Positions 36,799 to 45,961 of a DNA stretch of 64,000 nucleotides are shown here, piece by piece. The notes under the pieces were generated by a model that had not been told where the DNA came from, did not search any database, and saw nothing but the letters and a program-made list of their open reading frames with translations. Position 1 is the first letter of the stretch. Each line of letters opens with the position of its first letter. Origin of the DNA: Scytonema millei VB511283 (GTDB lineage: Bacteria; Cyanobacteriota; Cyanobacteriia; Cyanobacteriales; Chroococcidiopsidaceae); the NCBI RefSeq assembly GCF_000817735.3, contig NZ_JTJC03000004.1, forward strand, positions 467,177 to 531,176. Reading direction: 5' to 3'. A program made the position numbers and the translations under genes.

Positions 36799-37053
36799 AT
36801 GTTCTTTTCCAAGAACCAATCCTCAGAATTATTTATAGACTTATCTGAGGAACAACAAGAAACTGTGGCTGGTGGTAAGGTGTACGAAAACAACAAGCAG
36901 TATTACATTAAAACCGAAACATCAGATGGAGGTAGTACAGACTCAGATTCTCAAAAAGAGAAACAAGATAAACCAATAAGAATAGAGCCGATCGCATGGC
37001 GATCTCCGTTAGGGATAGGGGAACAGTTGATGTTTCCAAAGATGATGATCTAG
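36799..37053 (+). CDS. Double-glycine leader peptide 3
   Basis: An 84-residue precursor. The leader LFIDLSEEQQETVAGG ends at Gly26. The predicted product (58 residues) starts KVYENNKQYYIKTETSDGG and is unrelated to peptides 1 and 2 outside the leader. It is hydrophilic and cysteine-free. The gene lies 57 bp before the HlyD-type adaptor gene and is probably co-transcribed with it. Confidence 0.82.
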   Translation: MFFSKNQSSELFIDLSEEQQETVAGGKVYENNKQYYIKTETSDGGSTDSDSQKEKQDKPIRIEPIAWRSPLGIGEQLMFPKMMI

Positions 37054-37109
37054 AGACTTCCTCTTGCTAACTGCCTGAATAACCTAGTTTATCTAAGAGT
37101 GGAATTCAA

Positions 37110-38438
37110 GTGCCGATCTCAGAGGTTGTAGTTATGGTGAGTGAAATCGATCCCGCATTCGGTGCCGTTGAAACTGATGAGTTTATCCCCCCAATCGGTT
37201 CTTTAACAACACTCGGCGGCGGGATGGCGATCGCTATTTTTAGTGTAGGAGTGTCTCTAGCTGCCACGCTCAGCTACAACGTCACAGTCAAAGCACCTGC
37301 AAATATCCGTCCGACAGGAGAACTGCGGGTTGTTCAGGCAGCAACAGAGGGAACGATTACAAGCATTAACGCGCAAGAAAATCAAGCTGTAAAAAAAGGT
37401 GAGCCAATTGCTGAGATCGACAATTCACAACTTCAAACTAAAAAACAACAATTGCAAACTAACATTCAGCAAAGCCACTTACAATTAGTACAAGTTACAG
37501 CTCAACTCAATTCCTTAGATCGTCAGATAGCTGCTGAGACAAACTTAATGCAGCGTTCTGTAGCTGCGACAGCAGCGGAACTGATGTTGCAACGTAGAGA
37601 ATATCAAACTAAGGAAATTGCCACAATTGCAGAAGTACAAGCAGCTCAAGCCGCTCTAGGATTGGCACAGGAAGAGAAGCAAAGATATCTGCAACTAGCA
37701 AATACAGGCGCGATCGCGCAGTTACAAGTTAAGGAAAAAGAACAAGCTTTCAAAGCAGCTAGAGCCAAACTCAAACAAGCTGAAGCCAGCCTCAATCCTA
37801 GTAATGCCACGGTGATTATAGCTAACGAGCAGATCGCTCAAGCCAAAGCCAGGGGACTTGCAACGATAGCGGCATTAAACAAAGAGCGCGAAAATCTGAT
37901 CGTCAGCAAAATTGCCCTGCAAAATCAACAACAGCGAGATACAAAAGAACTACAACAAATTGGCTTGGAACTGAGGAAGACATTTATTCTTGCCCCTACA
38001 GATGGCACAATTCTCAAGCTAGAACTGCGTAACCCAGGACAGGTGGTAGGTATGGGGGATGCGATCGCCCAAATTGCTCCCCGCAATGCTTCCTTAGTGG
38101 TAAAAGCTCGTGTTGCAGAACCAGATATTAGCAAAGTCAAACCCGGGCAACAAGTTCAAATGCGCGTTTCTGCCTGTCCTTATCCCGACTACGGCACTCT
38201 CAGGGGTGTCGTTCAAGCTGTTGCTCCAGATGCAATACCCGCAGCTAGCACGGGGTTAGAAGCGATCGCCCCATCTGTCTATGAAGTGACGATTAAGCCA
38301 GAAAACAAGTTTGTCGGTACAGGCGATCGCGTCTGTCGGTTGCAACCTGGGATGGAAGGTGCAGCCGATATTATTTCTCGCTCCGAAACCGTACTGCAAT
38401 TCATTCTGCGAAAGGCAAGACTGGTGACGGATTTGTGA
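37110..38438 (+). CDS. HlyD-type membrane fusion protein
   Basis: The periplasmic adaptor that links the PCAT exporter to the outer membrane. About 442 residues from GTG 37110. ATG 37134 with an AGAGG site is an equally good start. One N-terminal membrane helix (about 33-55) is followed by a biotinyl-lipoyl-like half (EGTITSINAQENQAVKKGEPIAEID), a long coiled coil (about 105-270, Gln/Ala-rich), then the returning lipoyl half (LAPTDGTILKLELRNPGQVV) and a beta-barrel. It is in the middle of the peptide cluster and precedes the transporter by about 120 bp. Confidence 0.92.
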   Translation: MPISEVVVMVSEIDPAFGAVETDEFIPPIGSLTTLGGGMAIAIFSVGVSLAATLSYNVTVKAPANIRPTGELRVVQAATEGTITSINAQENQAVKKGEPIAEIDNSQLQTKKQQLQTNIQQSHLQLVQVTAQLNSLDRQIAAETNLMQRSVAATAAELMLQRREYQTKEIATIAEVQAAQAALGLAQEEKQRYLQLANTGAIAQLQVKEKEQAFKAARAKLKQAEASLNPSNATVIIANEQIAQAKARGLATIAALNKERENLIVSKIALQNQQQRDTKELQQIGLELRKTFILAPTDGTILKLELRNPGQVVGMGDAIAQIAPRNASLVVKARVAEPDISKVKPGQQVQMRVSACPYPDYGTLRGVVQAVAPDAIPAASTGLEAIAPSVYEVTIKPENKFVGTGDRVCRLQPGMEGAADIISRSETVLQFILRKARLVTDL

Positions 38439-38561
38439 ATTAGTCATTGGTCATTTGTGAGTAACTCACGACTCAGTTTCCTTAGTCATTAATCATTTGC
38501 TAAGAACCAAATATCAATTACGAATTCCGAATTCCGAATTACCCATTACCTATTACCTATT

Positions 38562-40724
38562 ATGGTTAGCCTGTTTAACAAAAAATATCCATGTGTCTTA
38601 CAGGCAAGCGAAGAAGATTGCGGGGCAGCTTGTCTAGCTACAATTTGCAGGCATTACGGACGGGTTTTAAGTATTAACCGTTCTCGGGAAGCGGTTAGTA
38701 CTGGACAGTTGGGAACGACAATGTTGGGCTTAAGGCGTGGTTCGGAGTCTTTGGGTTTCAACACTCGACCAGTTAAAGCTTCGCGAGAGGTTGTGGGCAG
38801 AATCAATGACATTCCCCTACCGGCGATCGCGCATTGGCAGGGCAACCACTGGGTAGTATTGTACGGGCGACAGGGTAAGAATTACGTCATTGCCGATCCA
38901 GCTGCGGGTATTCGCTACCTAAGCAGGCGAGAATTAATGAAAGCATGGAATGGTATCTTGCTTTTGCTAACTCCCGATCCCAATAGCTTTCATACTTGGG
39001 AGGAAGAAGATTCTTTAGGCGGCTTTGCCCGTTTTTTTCAACGGATATTACCTTATCGAGCGGTATTAATTGAGGCTTTGGGCATTAATCTTGTCTTAGG
39101 TTTACTTGCCTTAACTAGCCCATTTTTAATTCAAATTCTCACAGATGATGTTCTAGTACGGGGAGATGTTCAACTACTCAGTGTTGTTATAGCTGCTGTG
39201 GTAGTTACAACTCTGTTTAGCAGTACAATGCAACTATTACAAACTACAATGATTGCTCATTTTAGTCAAAAGTTGCAGTTAGGGTTAGTGTTAGAATTTG
39301 GACGTAAACTTTTGCATCTACCTTTAGATTATTTTGAAACTCGCCGCAGTGGAGAAATTGTCAGTCGCTTGCGAGATATTACTGAAATCAATCAGTTGGT
39401 TTCGCAAATTGTTGCCTATCTACCCAGCCAGTTTTTTGTTGCCTTAGTTTCGTTTGGCTTCATGCTGTTTTATAGCTGGAAACTGACTGTTGCGGTGATG
39501 GCGATCGCCACAATTATGATTTTATCAACACTACCGTTTTTACCAGTTCTACGACAGAAAACGCGCAGTCTTCTCGTTTTATCGGCGGAGAATCAGGGTG
39601 TTTTGGTAGAAACTTTTAAAGGCGCAATGGTGATGAAGACTACAGCGGCTACACCCCAATTTTGGGATGAGTTTCAAAGTCGTTTTGGTCGCTTAGCTCA
39701 TTTGACTTTTAGTACAATTAAAATTGGCATTATCAACGGTGTTTTTACCCAAACGTTAAGTAGTCTTGGTGGCATCGCTTTACTAGGATTCGGTAGCACT
39801 TTGGTAATTAATAAGGAACTCAGCATCGGGCAAATGCTAGCGTTTAACACGATGCAAATTAATGTTGTTGGTTTAATTAATTCTCTAGTTGGTTTAACGG
39901 ATGAATATTTTCGTTCTCAAACAGCCGTCAATCGTCTTTTAGAAGTGATTGATGCAACTCCAGAAGCGGTTGGAGACATTCGTAAGCCCTTCGCTGAAAT
40001 TTTACCAGATGTAGATATTGAGTGTACGAATCTCTATTTTCATCATGCTGGTAGAGTCGATCTACTCGAAGATTTTTCAGTCACGATTCCTGGCGGTCAA
40101 GTTATTGCTTTGATCGGTCAATCTGGATGTGGTAAAAGTACTTTAGCCAAATTAATTGCAGGGCTGTATCAACCTCAATCGGGAAACATTCGGATTGGGA
40201 CGTATAATTTGTCAGATATCGCTATTGACTGTTTGCGTCAGCAAGTTGTTTTGATTCCTCAAGAACCTCATTTTTGGAGTCGTTCGATTTTAGAAAACTT
40301 CCGTTTAGGAAATCCTCACCTCCCATTTGAGCAAATTGTTAAAGCTTGTCAAATTGCAGATGCCGATAGTTTTATCAGTCAATTACCTAATAAATATCAA
40401 ACAGTTCTAGGAGAATTTGGCGCAAATTTATCTGGCGGACAGCGACAAAGATTAGCGATCGCCCGCGCTATTGTCAGCGATCCACCTATTCTCATCTTAG
40501 ATGAAGCAACTTCTGGACTCGATCCGGTGAGTGAATTTCAAGTTTTGGAGCGATTGTTAAACTACCGCAAGGGTAAAACTACAATTATTATCACCCATCG
40601 TCCGAGTGCGATCGATCGCGCTGATTGGGTGGTGCTACTCGATCGGGGAAAGTTACAACTTCAAGGTTCTTTATCAGTTTTGCGTAACAAACCTGACGAA
40701 AATTTAAGATTTTTCTTACCTTAA
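38562..40724 (+). CDS. Peptidase-containing ABC transporter (PCAT) for double-glycine peptides
   Basis: A 720-residue exporter that cuts off the leader and moves the peptide across the membrane. The C39 peptidase (1-125) has the full catalytic set: Gln14, Cys20 in SEEDCGAACL, His96 in GNHWVV and Asp112 in IADPAAG. Six membrane helices lie at about 160-440. The ATPase has Walker A GQSGCGKST, signature LSGGQRQR, Walker B LILDEAT and His of ITHRPS. It matches four leader peptides in the same cluster. The closest characterised group in cyanobacteria includes PteB and HetC. Confidence 0.95.
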   Translation: MVSLFNKKYPCVLQASEEDCGAACLATICRHYGRVLSINRSREAVSTGQLGTTMLGLRRGSESLGFNTRPVKASREVVGRINDIPLPAIAHWQGNHWVVLYGRQGKNYVIADPAAGIRYLSRRELMKAWNGILLLLTPDPNSFHTWEEEDSLGGFARFFQRILPYRAVLIEALGINLVLGLLALTSPFLIQILTDDVLVRGDVQLLSVVIAAVVVTTLFSSTMQLLQTTMIAHFSQKLQLGLVLEFGRKLLHLPLDYFETRRSGEIVSRLRDITEINQLVSQIVAYLPSQFFVALVSFGFMLFYSWKLTVAVMAIATIMILSTLPFLPVLRQKTRSLLVLSAENQGVLVETFKGAMVMKTTAATPQFWDEFQSRFGRLAHLTFSTIKIGIINGVFTQTLSSLGGIALLGFGSTLVINKELSIGQMLAFNTMQINVVGLINSLVGLTDEYFRSQTAVNRLLEVIDATPEAVGDIRKPFAEILPDVDIECTNLYFHHAGRVDLLEDFSVTIPGGQVIALIGQSGCGKSTLAKLIAGLYQPQSGNIRIGTYNLSDIAIDCLRQQVVLIPQEPHFWSRSILENFRLGNPHLPFEQIVKACQIADADSFISQLPNKYQTVLGEFGANLSGGQRQRLAIARAIVSDPPILILDEATSGLDPVSEFQVLERLLNYRKGKTTIIITHRPSAIDRADWVVLLDRGKLQLQGSLSVLRNKPDENLRFFLP

Positions 40725-40741
40725 TTGGAGTAGATACTAAT

Positions 40742-41068
40742 ATGTCTGAACCTCACGAAGACAAGAGCGATCGGCTGTTAGATGAGTTATCCGATCGGGA
40801 ACAAGAATCTGTAGTAGGTGGATTTGGCTGGGAAGATTTTTTCGGTTCTTTCTTTTTTCAAAAAACTGATATAGACACTTTCGCTGATGCTCAAGATAAG
40901 TTTACGGATGGCAGTTCTATTTCTCGCCGTACGAGTTACAAATTATCACAAATTACTCTGGCGTTTACTATGCCGTTTTTTGGTGGATCTGGTAGACGTA
41001 GATCTCGTTCTAGTAGCTCTAGAATGCGAAATATATTTAATTTATTTCAATCGTTTTGGGACAGCTAG
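40742..41068 (+). CDS. Double-glycine leader peptide 4, aromatic and arginine-rich
   Basis: A 108-residue precursor. The leader LLDELSDREQESVVGG ends at Gly27, leaving a product of about 81 residues. The start of the product is rich in aromatic residues (FGWEDFFGSFFF), and its second half is basic (GRRRSRSSSSR). It lies 17 bp after the exporter gene with a TGGAG site, so it is in the same transcript. It is cysteine-free. Unlike the other three, the composition suggests membrane activity. Confidence 0.82.
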   Translation: MSEPHEDKSDRLLDELSDREQESVVGGFGWEDFFGSFFFQKTDIDTFADAQDKFTDGSSISRRTSYKLSQITLAFTMPFFGGSGRRRSRSSSSRMRNIFNLFQSFWDS

Positions 41069-41192
41069 TTAGCTCGAACTAGAAAATTATAATGAGATAT
41101 TTTGTATTAAGACGCAGCTTTTATCTTACTTAAAAAGCCTTAATAGTCACCACTTAGCTGACTCAATATTACGATGACAAGTGGTTGTATTT

Positions 41193-41948
41193 ATGAATCC
41201 CGCACCTCAGTCCGTTGATTTTTTTGGTTTATCTATAGAATTTGCTGAAATCGTTAGTTATTTGCGAAAGAATTTGCAATTAAAGGAAGTCTGTCAGCAG
41301 ATTTTATATCACCGAATCATTGAACGAGTGGCGCGGGAAAGAGGCTTAACAGTTGAAGCTGAGGAAATTCAAGCTGAGTTGGAACGCCAGCGTCGCGATC
41401 GCGATTTAGAAATGGATGCCGATCTGTTAACTTGGCTGACAGATCGGCTGCTCGATCGAGAAAATTGGGAGGCTAGTATTCGCGATCGCCTGTTAGCTAA
41501 AAAATTAAATCAACGTCTATTTTCTTTAGAAGTAGAACGATTCTTTAATCAACATCCAAATGAATTTGAACGAGTCTTACTTTATCAAATTGTCGTGTCC
41601 AGTGCAGCTGAAGCATTAGAGATTTTATATCGATTGCAAGAGGGACAAATTAGCTTTTATGAAGCCGCTCACTTTTACGATATTAGCGAACAACGGCGAC
41701 TTCAATGCGGTTATGAGGGGATCGTCTATCGTTCTCAGTTACAACCAGATATAGCAGCGATCGTTTTTAGTGGTGCTGTGGGACAGGCGATCGGTCCTCT
41801 GCAAACTGAAACAGGTTATTGTTTGCTATTAGTAGAAGAGTATTTTTCAGCTCAGTTAACTTCGGAAAGATTTCAAGAAATTTTAGAACGGCTATTTCAG
41901 CGGTGGTTGGCGTTGGAGTTAAGTTCGATGCTGCAAAGTCATAGTTAA
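41193..41948 (+). CDS. Parvulin-like peptidyl-prolyl isomerase (SurA/PpiC family)
   Basis: About 251 residues from ATG 41193 (MNPAPQSVDFF). A GTG at 41181 is in frame. N-terminal helices (1-120) resemble SurA. A divergent parvulin domain (about 125-235) carries YQIVVSSAAEALEILYRLQEG, SFYEAAHFY, GYEGIVYRSQL and GPLQTETGYCLLLVEEY. No signal peptide is visible. Proteins like this recur beside PCAT and HlyD genes in cyanobacteria, and may hold the precursors unfolded for export. That role is inference. Confidence 0.82.
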   Translation: MNPAPQSVDFFGLSIEFAEIVSYLRKNLQLKEVCQQILYHRIIERVARERGLTVEAEEIQAELERQRRDRDLEMDADLLTWLTDRLLDRENWEASIRDRLLAKKLNQRLFSLEVERFFNQHPNEFERVLLYQIVVSSAAEALEILYRLQEGQISFYEAAHFYDISEQRRLQCGYEGIVYRSQLQPDIAAIVFSGAVGQAIGPLQTETGYCLLLVEEYFSAQLTSERFQEILERLFQRWLALELSSMLQSHS

Positions 41949-41987
41949 TGAGTTGTTTGTTAGTTTTTATTTTTATAGAATAGCTAT

Positions 41988-42015
41988 GTAGAGGGATGCA
42001 ATCGTATCTCTCTAC
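41988..42015. terminator. Palindrome after the peptide cluster
   Basis: GTAGAGGGAT...ATCTCTCTAC with one mismatch lies 40 bp after the last cluster gene and probably ends the transcript. Confidence 0.5.
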
Positions 42016-42208
42016 TACCTAATTGAGGAGGTTTGTTTCATTCCCTCATAATTAAGTTATATCCTACAGTTTGTGTCATGCAAAGACGCAAAGACGCGAA
42101 GAAGGTAAGAAGTAGCTGTTGATGTGAGCCAATAAGTTTGGCGACTCTAGTAGCAGGCTGTCATGATAGGGAAAGAAGCGATCGCGCTTTCCCATAAAGG
42201 TACTTGTC

Positions 42209-43633
42209 ATGGCTGTGGAATACGATCTTGTGGTTATTGGTGGCGGTTCGGGTGGTTTGGTGGTGGCTGGTGTCGCCGCTGCACTTAAGGCGAAGGTGGC
42301 GCTAGTTGAAAAGCATCGCCTGGGTGGTGATTGTCTCTGGTATGGTTGCGTCCCCAGTAAGTCTTTGATTCGTGCTTCTCGCGTGGCTTATGAGGTGAAA
42401 CATGCGGGAAGATTTGGGATCTACTGTAACGATCCGCAAATTGATTTTGCCAAAGCGATCGCCCACGTCCAAAATACAATTACTACCATCAAACCTCACG
42501 ACTCGCCGGAAAGATTTGAGGGTTTGGGTGTAGAAGTCATTTTTGGTGATGGTAAGTTCATCGATAAAAAAACGTTTGAAGTTAATAACCGCCGCCTCAA
42601 AGCTAGAAGTTTTGTCATCGCTACAGGTTCTCGTCCCGCCACGCTACCAATCCCAGGACTCAAGGAAGCGGGATTTATTACTAATGAAGAAGTGTTTGAA
42701 ATTACCGAACGTCCAGATACGCTAGCCATTATCGGCGGGGGGCCAATCGGTTGTGAGTTAGGACAAGCATTTTCCCGCTTAGGATCGAAAGTTACCATTA
42801 TTGCTAGTCGCGATCGCCTCCTTCCCAAGGAAGATCCTGAAGCAGTTGAAGTTATTCACCAACAATTTAAATCTGAAGGTATTAATTTTCTCCTCAATAC
42901 TAAAGCAGAAAAAATCGAAGTTGTAGATGGTAAAAAATATATTTGGACAGGGAAAGAAAAGATTATCGCCGATCAAATTTTAGTTGCAGCCGGACGAGCG
43001 CCAAATGTAGAATCTTTGAACTTAGATGCAGCAGGTGTAAAAGTAGGTAAAAAGGGAATTCAAGTCAATTCTAAACTGCAAACTTCCAATCCCCATATCT
43101 ACGCTTGTGGCGATGTTTTGAGCGGTTATCAATTCACCCACGTTGCTAGTTATCAAGCAAATATCGTTCTCAAAAATGCTTTGTTTTTACCAATATTTAA
43201 AGCAAGCGATCGCGTCATTCCTTGGGCAACATTTACCGAGCCAGAATTAGCAAGGGTGGGATTGACGGAACAAGAAGCTAGGGAAAAATATGGTAACGAT
43301 GTTCGCGTTGTTAAACAAGAATATGCAGATGTAGATCGCGCCCAAGCTGACGGAAAGACAGCCGGATTTGCTAAGATTATTACCAAACGTAACGGGCAAA
43401 TACTCGGCGCTCATTTAGTTGGTGCAGCGGCGGGCGAACTTATCCATGAGATTATATTAGCAATGTCGCATAATCTAAAGCTATCTGCTCTGAGTGGAAT
43501 TCACATCTATCCCACCTTATCAGAAGTGAATAGTAAGGCAGCTTTTGCTCAAACTCGCCAAAATTACGAACAAAACCACAGATTGCAGCAGATGTTATCT
43601 AGTATATTTCGCGTCATCCGTCGCTTCGGCTAA
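42209..43633 (+). CDS. FAD-dependent disulfide oxidoreductase (mercuric reductase-like)
   Basis: A 474-residue class I pyridine nucleotide-disulfide oxidoreductase. The FAD site is VIGGGSGGLVVAG, the redox pair is Cys-x4-Cys in GGDCLWYGCVPSK, the NAD(P) site is IIGGGPIGCELGQ, and the dimer-interface tail HIYPTLSEVN holds the family's conserved His (HIYPT) region. It is often labelled mercuric reductase or lipoamide dehydrogenase-like. The N-terminal heavy-metal domain and the C-terminal vicinal cysteines of true MerA are absent, so mercury reduction is not supported. Probably a soluble enzyme with unknown substrate. Confidence 0.9.
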   Translation: MAVEYDLVVIGGGSGGLVVAGVAAALKAKVALVEKHRLGGDCLWYGCVPSKSLIRASRVAYEVKHAGRFGIYCNDPQIDFAKAIAHVQNTITTIKPHDSPERFEGLGVEVIFGDGKFIDKKTFEVNNRRLKARSFVIATGSRPATLPIPGLKEAGFITNEEVFEITERPDTLAIIGGGPIGCELGQAFSRLGSKVTIIASRDRLLPKEDPEAVEVIHQQFKSEGINFLLNTKAEKIEVVDGKKYIWTGKEKIIADQILVAAGRAPNVESLNLDAAGVKVGKKGIQVNSKLQTSNPHIYACGDVLSGYQFTHVASYQANIVLKNALFLPIFKASDRVIPWATFTEPELARVGLTEQEAREKYGNDVRVVKQEYADVDRAQADGKTAGFAKIITKRNGQILGAHLVGAAAGELIHEIILAMSHNLKLSALSGIHIYPTLSEVNSKAAFAQTRQNYEQNHRLQQMLSSIFRVIRRFG

Positions 43634-43672
43634 GCTATAATCGCGCTGTTTGAGGAGTGAACCCAAGCTTGT

Positions 43673-44512
43673 ATGCACTGGCTATTGACTGGATCTTTGA
43701 GTGTAGAGAAACTGACGGTAGCGATCGCCGACTTACCTGCATCTTTGGTAGGGACGAAGATAGTGCAACTGTCCGATCTGCATTACGACGGTGTTAAACT
43801 CTCAGAAGAGATGTTAGAGCAGGCGATCGCTGCTACGAACGAAGCCGATCCCGATCTAATCGTTTTAACAGGCGATTACGTTACCGACGATCCTAGCCCC
43901 ATCCATCAGTTAGTCTTGCGACTCAAGCACCTGCAAAGTCGCTATGGAATTTATGCTAGCCTGGGCAATCACGATATCCACTATCCCCATTCCAAAGCCG
44001 AAGTCACTAAAGCCTTGACAAGTGTGGGCATTTGTGTGCTGTGGAATGAAATTGCTTACCCATTTGGGAAAAAATTACCTCTAGTTGGACTGGCTGATTA
44101 TTGGTCGCGGGAGTTCGATGCGAAATCGGTAATGAAACAGCTAGACCCGCAAATACCCCGAATTGTCTTATCTCACAATCCAGACACAGCCGTACCGTTG
44201 AAAAAATGGCGCGTCGATTTACAATTATCCGGTCATACTCATGGGGGTCAGTTTGCCTTACCTGGTATTGGTCCCGCGATTACCTGGTATCAAGATTTGC
44301 GCCGCAGTCTGCCTAAAAATATGCGGCGTTGGATGCCATTTATGCAAGCTGAGTGCGCTAAAGTCGTGCGTCACTGGGAATGGGCGCAGGGTTTTCACCA
44401 AGTTGGTGAGAACCAAATGTACGTCAATCGCGGCTTAGGAACTTATGCCCCAGGTCGATTTTTGTGTCCGCCAGAGGTGACGGTCATTACTCTGGTATCT
44501 CAATCTAACTAA
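43673..44512 (+). CDS. Metallophosphoesterase
   Basis: A 279-residue calcineurin-like phosphoesterase. All five metal-binding blocks are present: QLSDLHYDG, LTGDYVTDD, SLGNHDIH, LSHNPDTA and LSGHTHGGQF. The arrangement resembles YkuE/LpxH-like enzymes, but membrane anchoring helices are missing and the start MHWLLTGSLSVEKLTV is short. Substrate is unknown. It lies 40 bp after the disulfide oxidoreductase on the same strand and may share a transcript. Confidence 0.92.
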   Translation: MHWLLTGSLSVEKLTVAIADLPASLVGTKIVQLSDLHYDGVKLSEEMLEQAIAATNEADPDLIVLTGDYVTDDPSPIHQLVLRLKHLQSRYGIYASLGNHDIHYPHSKAEVTKALTSVGICVLWNEIAYPFGKKLPLVGLADYWSREFDAKSVMKQLDPQIPRIVLSHNPDTAVPLKKWRVDLQLSGHTHGGQFALPGIGPAITWYQDLRRSLPKNMRRWMPFMQAECAKVVRHWEWAQGFHQVGENQMYVNRGLGTYAPGRFLCPPEVTVITLVSQSN

Positions 44513-44660
44513 TCTCGGCGATCGCCTTTGCTAGGTTCAGTGACAAACAGCTTCTTTTTACCTGTTATTTGTCTCTAAATTGTCACTTTGTTGTCTCGAA
44601 CAAGTCACTTTCTTTGTCTATATTTTGATTTCATGCAAACAAAGACAACAGGAGAAACTT

Positions 44661-44831
44661 ATGAGAGGTAGCCACAGAATCGACAAATCCAAGCTAGTTG
44701 ATAAAATCTATATGCTTCATCAACTCCATCAAAAAAATACTGAAATATCAGAACAAGCTCCTAAAAAATATGATTCTCAAGTTAGGAGAATTCACGATAG
44801 AGATGAAGACGATTTCAGGAAAGCTGCGTAA
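44661..44831 (+). CDS. Small basic protein, unknown
   Basis: A 56-residue ORF with a convincing AGGAGAAACTT site and its own terminator. The product MRGSHRIDKSKLVDKIYML is highly charged and probably helical. I do not recognise it. The in-frame extension upstream to 44580 is less likely because the ribosome-binding site is at 44661. Confidence 0.55.
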   Translation: MRGSHRIDKSKLVDKIYMLHQLHQKNTEISEQAPKKYDSQVRRIHDRDEDDFRKAA

Positions 44832-44856
44832 CAAAAGCTCACAACCATAAGTTAGC

Positions 44857-44884
44857 AGCAGGGGAAGAAAAACCCTGCTTTTTA
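44857..44884 (+). terminator. Factor-independent terminator
   Basis: AGCAGGG, a 9-nt loop and CCCTGCT are followed by TTTTATTTT. This is a textbook terminator for the small gene ending at 44831 and supports its being transcribed. Confidence 0.85.
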
Positions 44885-44914
44885 TTTTCAGTTTTGTTTT
44901 GCTAGATGCTTCTA

Positions 44915-44940
44915 TAGAGACGTTACACGTAACGTCTCTA
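44915..44940. terminator. Perfect palindrome TAGAGACGTTA-CACG-TAACGTCTCTA
   Basis: Eleven-bp arms with a 4-nt loop sit a few bases beyond the stop of the protease-like gene (minus strand, ends 44947) and probably terminate it. Confidence 0.6.
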
Positions 44941-44946
44941 CAAAAA

Positions 44947-45837
44947 TTATGGTTCCATCGGATCTGGTAACGGTCTACCCTTGGGTTCGGGTAATCTCGG
45001 ACGGCGATCGCCATATGGCATCGGGATATACTGGACGCTGGGACGACCTCCTTGCGGTTGAGGATACAATTCCATCAAGTCGTAAATATTTCTCGGCAAC
45101 CCGACTGTAATTGGTAATCCCAGTTCTGTCGCTTCTTCTACCGTGATCGGATAGTCGTGAGTTACCTGTCCTGTCGTCAGCGCATCGACAATCTTTTCAA
45201 TATTTTCCGGTAAAATTTTCTGCTTGGGGGTTTCGTCTTTTAACAACGTGCGGACAAAGCGCTGAACCTGAGCGATCGCTTTACGCGACAAGTCCGCCAT
45301 AATTAGGGTTTGATCCTCCACCTCGCTAATCGGTTTATCTTCCACCACTTTGAGAATACTTGCAGCGGGGAAGTTGCCTAACTGCGGATCGACTGGTCCC
45401 AACACAGCGTTAGCATCCATCACAATTTCATCAGATGCCAGGGCTAGCATCGTGCCACCACTCATGGCATAGTGGGGTACAAACACCGTGACTTTAGCTG
45501 GATGGCGAATTAAGGCTCTAGCAATTTGCTCTGTTGCTAAGACTAAACCCCCAGGAGTATGCAGAATTAAATCGATGGGGACATTAGGTGGAGTGAGGCG
45601 AATTGCTCTAAGTACCTGTTCTGAGTCTTCAATCGTGATGTAACGAGATAGGGGAATTCCCAACAAACTGATCGACTCTTGACGGTGAATCAGCAGGATC
45701 GTACGGCTGTTGCGATTGCGTTCAAAATCTTGAATGGTTTTGACGCGGCGAAATTCCATCTGACGACGCTGCCATATTGGTTGCAGCGAAGAAAAGAAGA
45801 GGAAAACCCAGAATAGGTCAAAAAAACTAAAGCTCAT
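44947..45837 (-). CDS. Serine dehydrogenase proteinase-like (SDH/ClpP-fold) membrane protease
   Basis: A 296-residue protein with one N-terminal membrane helix (about 3-20). The ClpP/SppA crotonase-like fold is seen in HTPGGLVLATEQIARAL and in YAMSGGTMLALASDEIVMD, which holds the likely nucleophile serine. GPVDPQLG and the following helices match the SDH proteinase family (PF01972). The C-terminus is Pro/Arg-rich. Family members are thought to be membrane serine peptidases. Its substrate is unknown. Confidence 0.87.
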   Translation of the reverse strand: MSFSFFDLFWVFLFFSSLQPIWQRRQMEFRRVKTIQDFERNRNSRTILLIHRQESISLLGIPLSRYITIEDSEQVLRAIRLTPPNVPIDLILHTPGGLVLATEQIARALIRHPAKVTVFVPHYAMSGGTMLALASDEIVMDANAVLGPVDPQLGNFPAASILKVVEDKPISEVEDQTLIMADLSRKAIAQVQRFVRTLLKDETPKQKILPENIEKIVDALTTGQVTHDYPITVEEATELGLPITVGLPRNIYDLMELYPQPQGGRPSVQYIPMPYGDRRPRLPEPKGRPLPDPMEP

Positions 45838-45925
45838 AGTGATTATGACTTTTAAATTAGAGTTAACCCCTCTATTGTTTCAATTTCTCACAAATTGCAA
45901 GTCTATCTTAGGAACTATGGTGTTG

Positions 45926-45955
45926 TGTCAGAGCGCACAGTTGTGCGCTCTGACA
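45926..45955. terminator. Palindrome TGTCAGAGCGCACAG/TTGTGCGCTCTGACA
   Basis: Fourteen of fifteen pairs match. It lies between the stop of the 159-residue secreted protein (45962) and the start of the protease gene (45837), insulating the two. Confidence 0.65.
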
Positions 45956-45961
45956 TATCCT

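Noticed and set aside
42209..43633. True mercuric reductase MerA
   Set aside because: The N-terminal heavy-metal domain and the C-terminal cysteine pair are missing, and no mer genes are adjacent.
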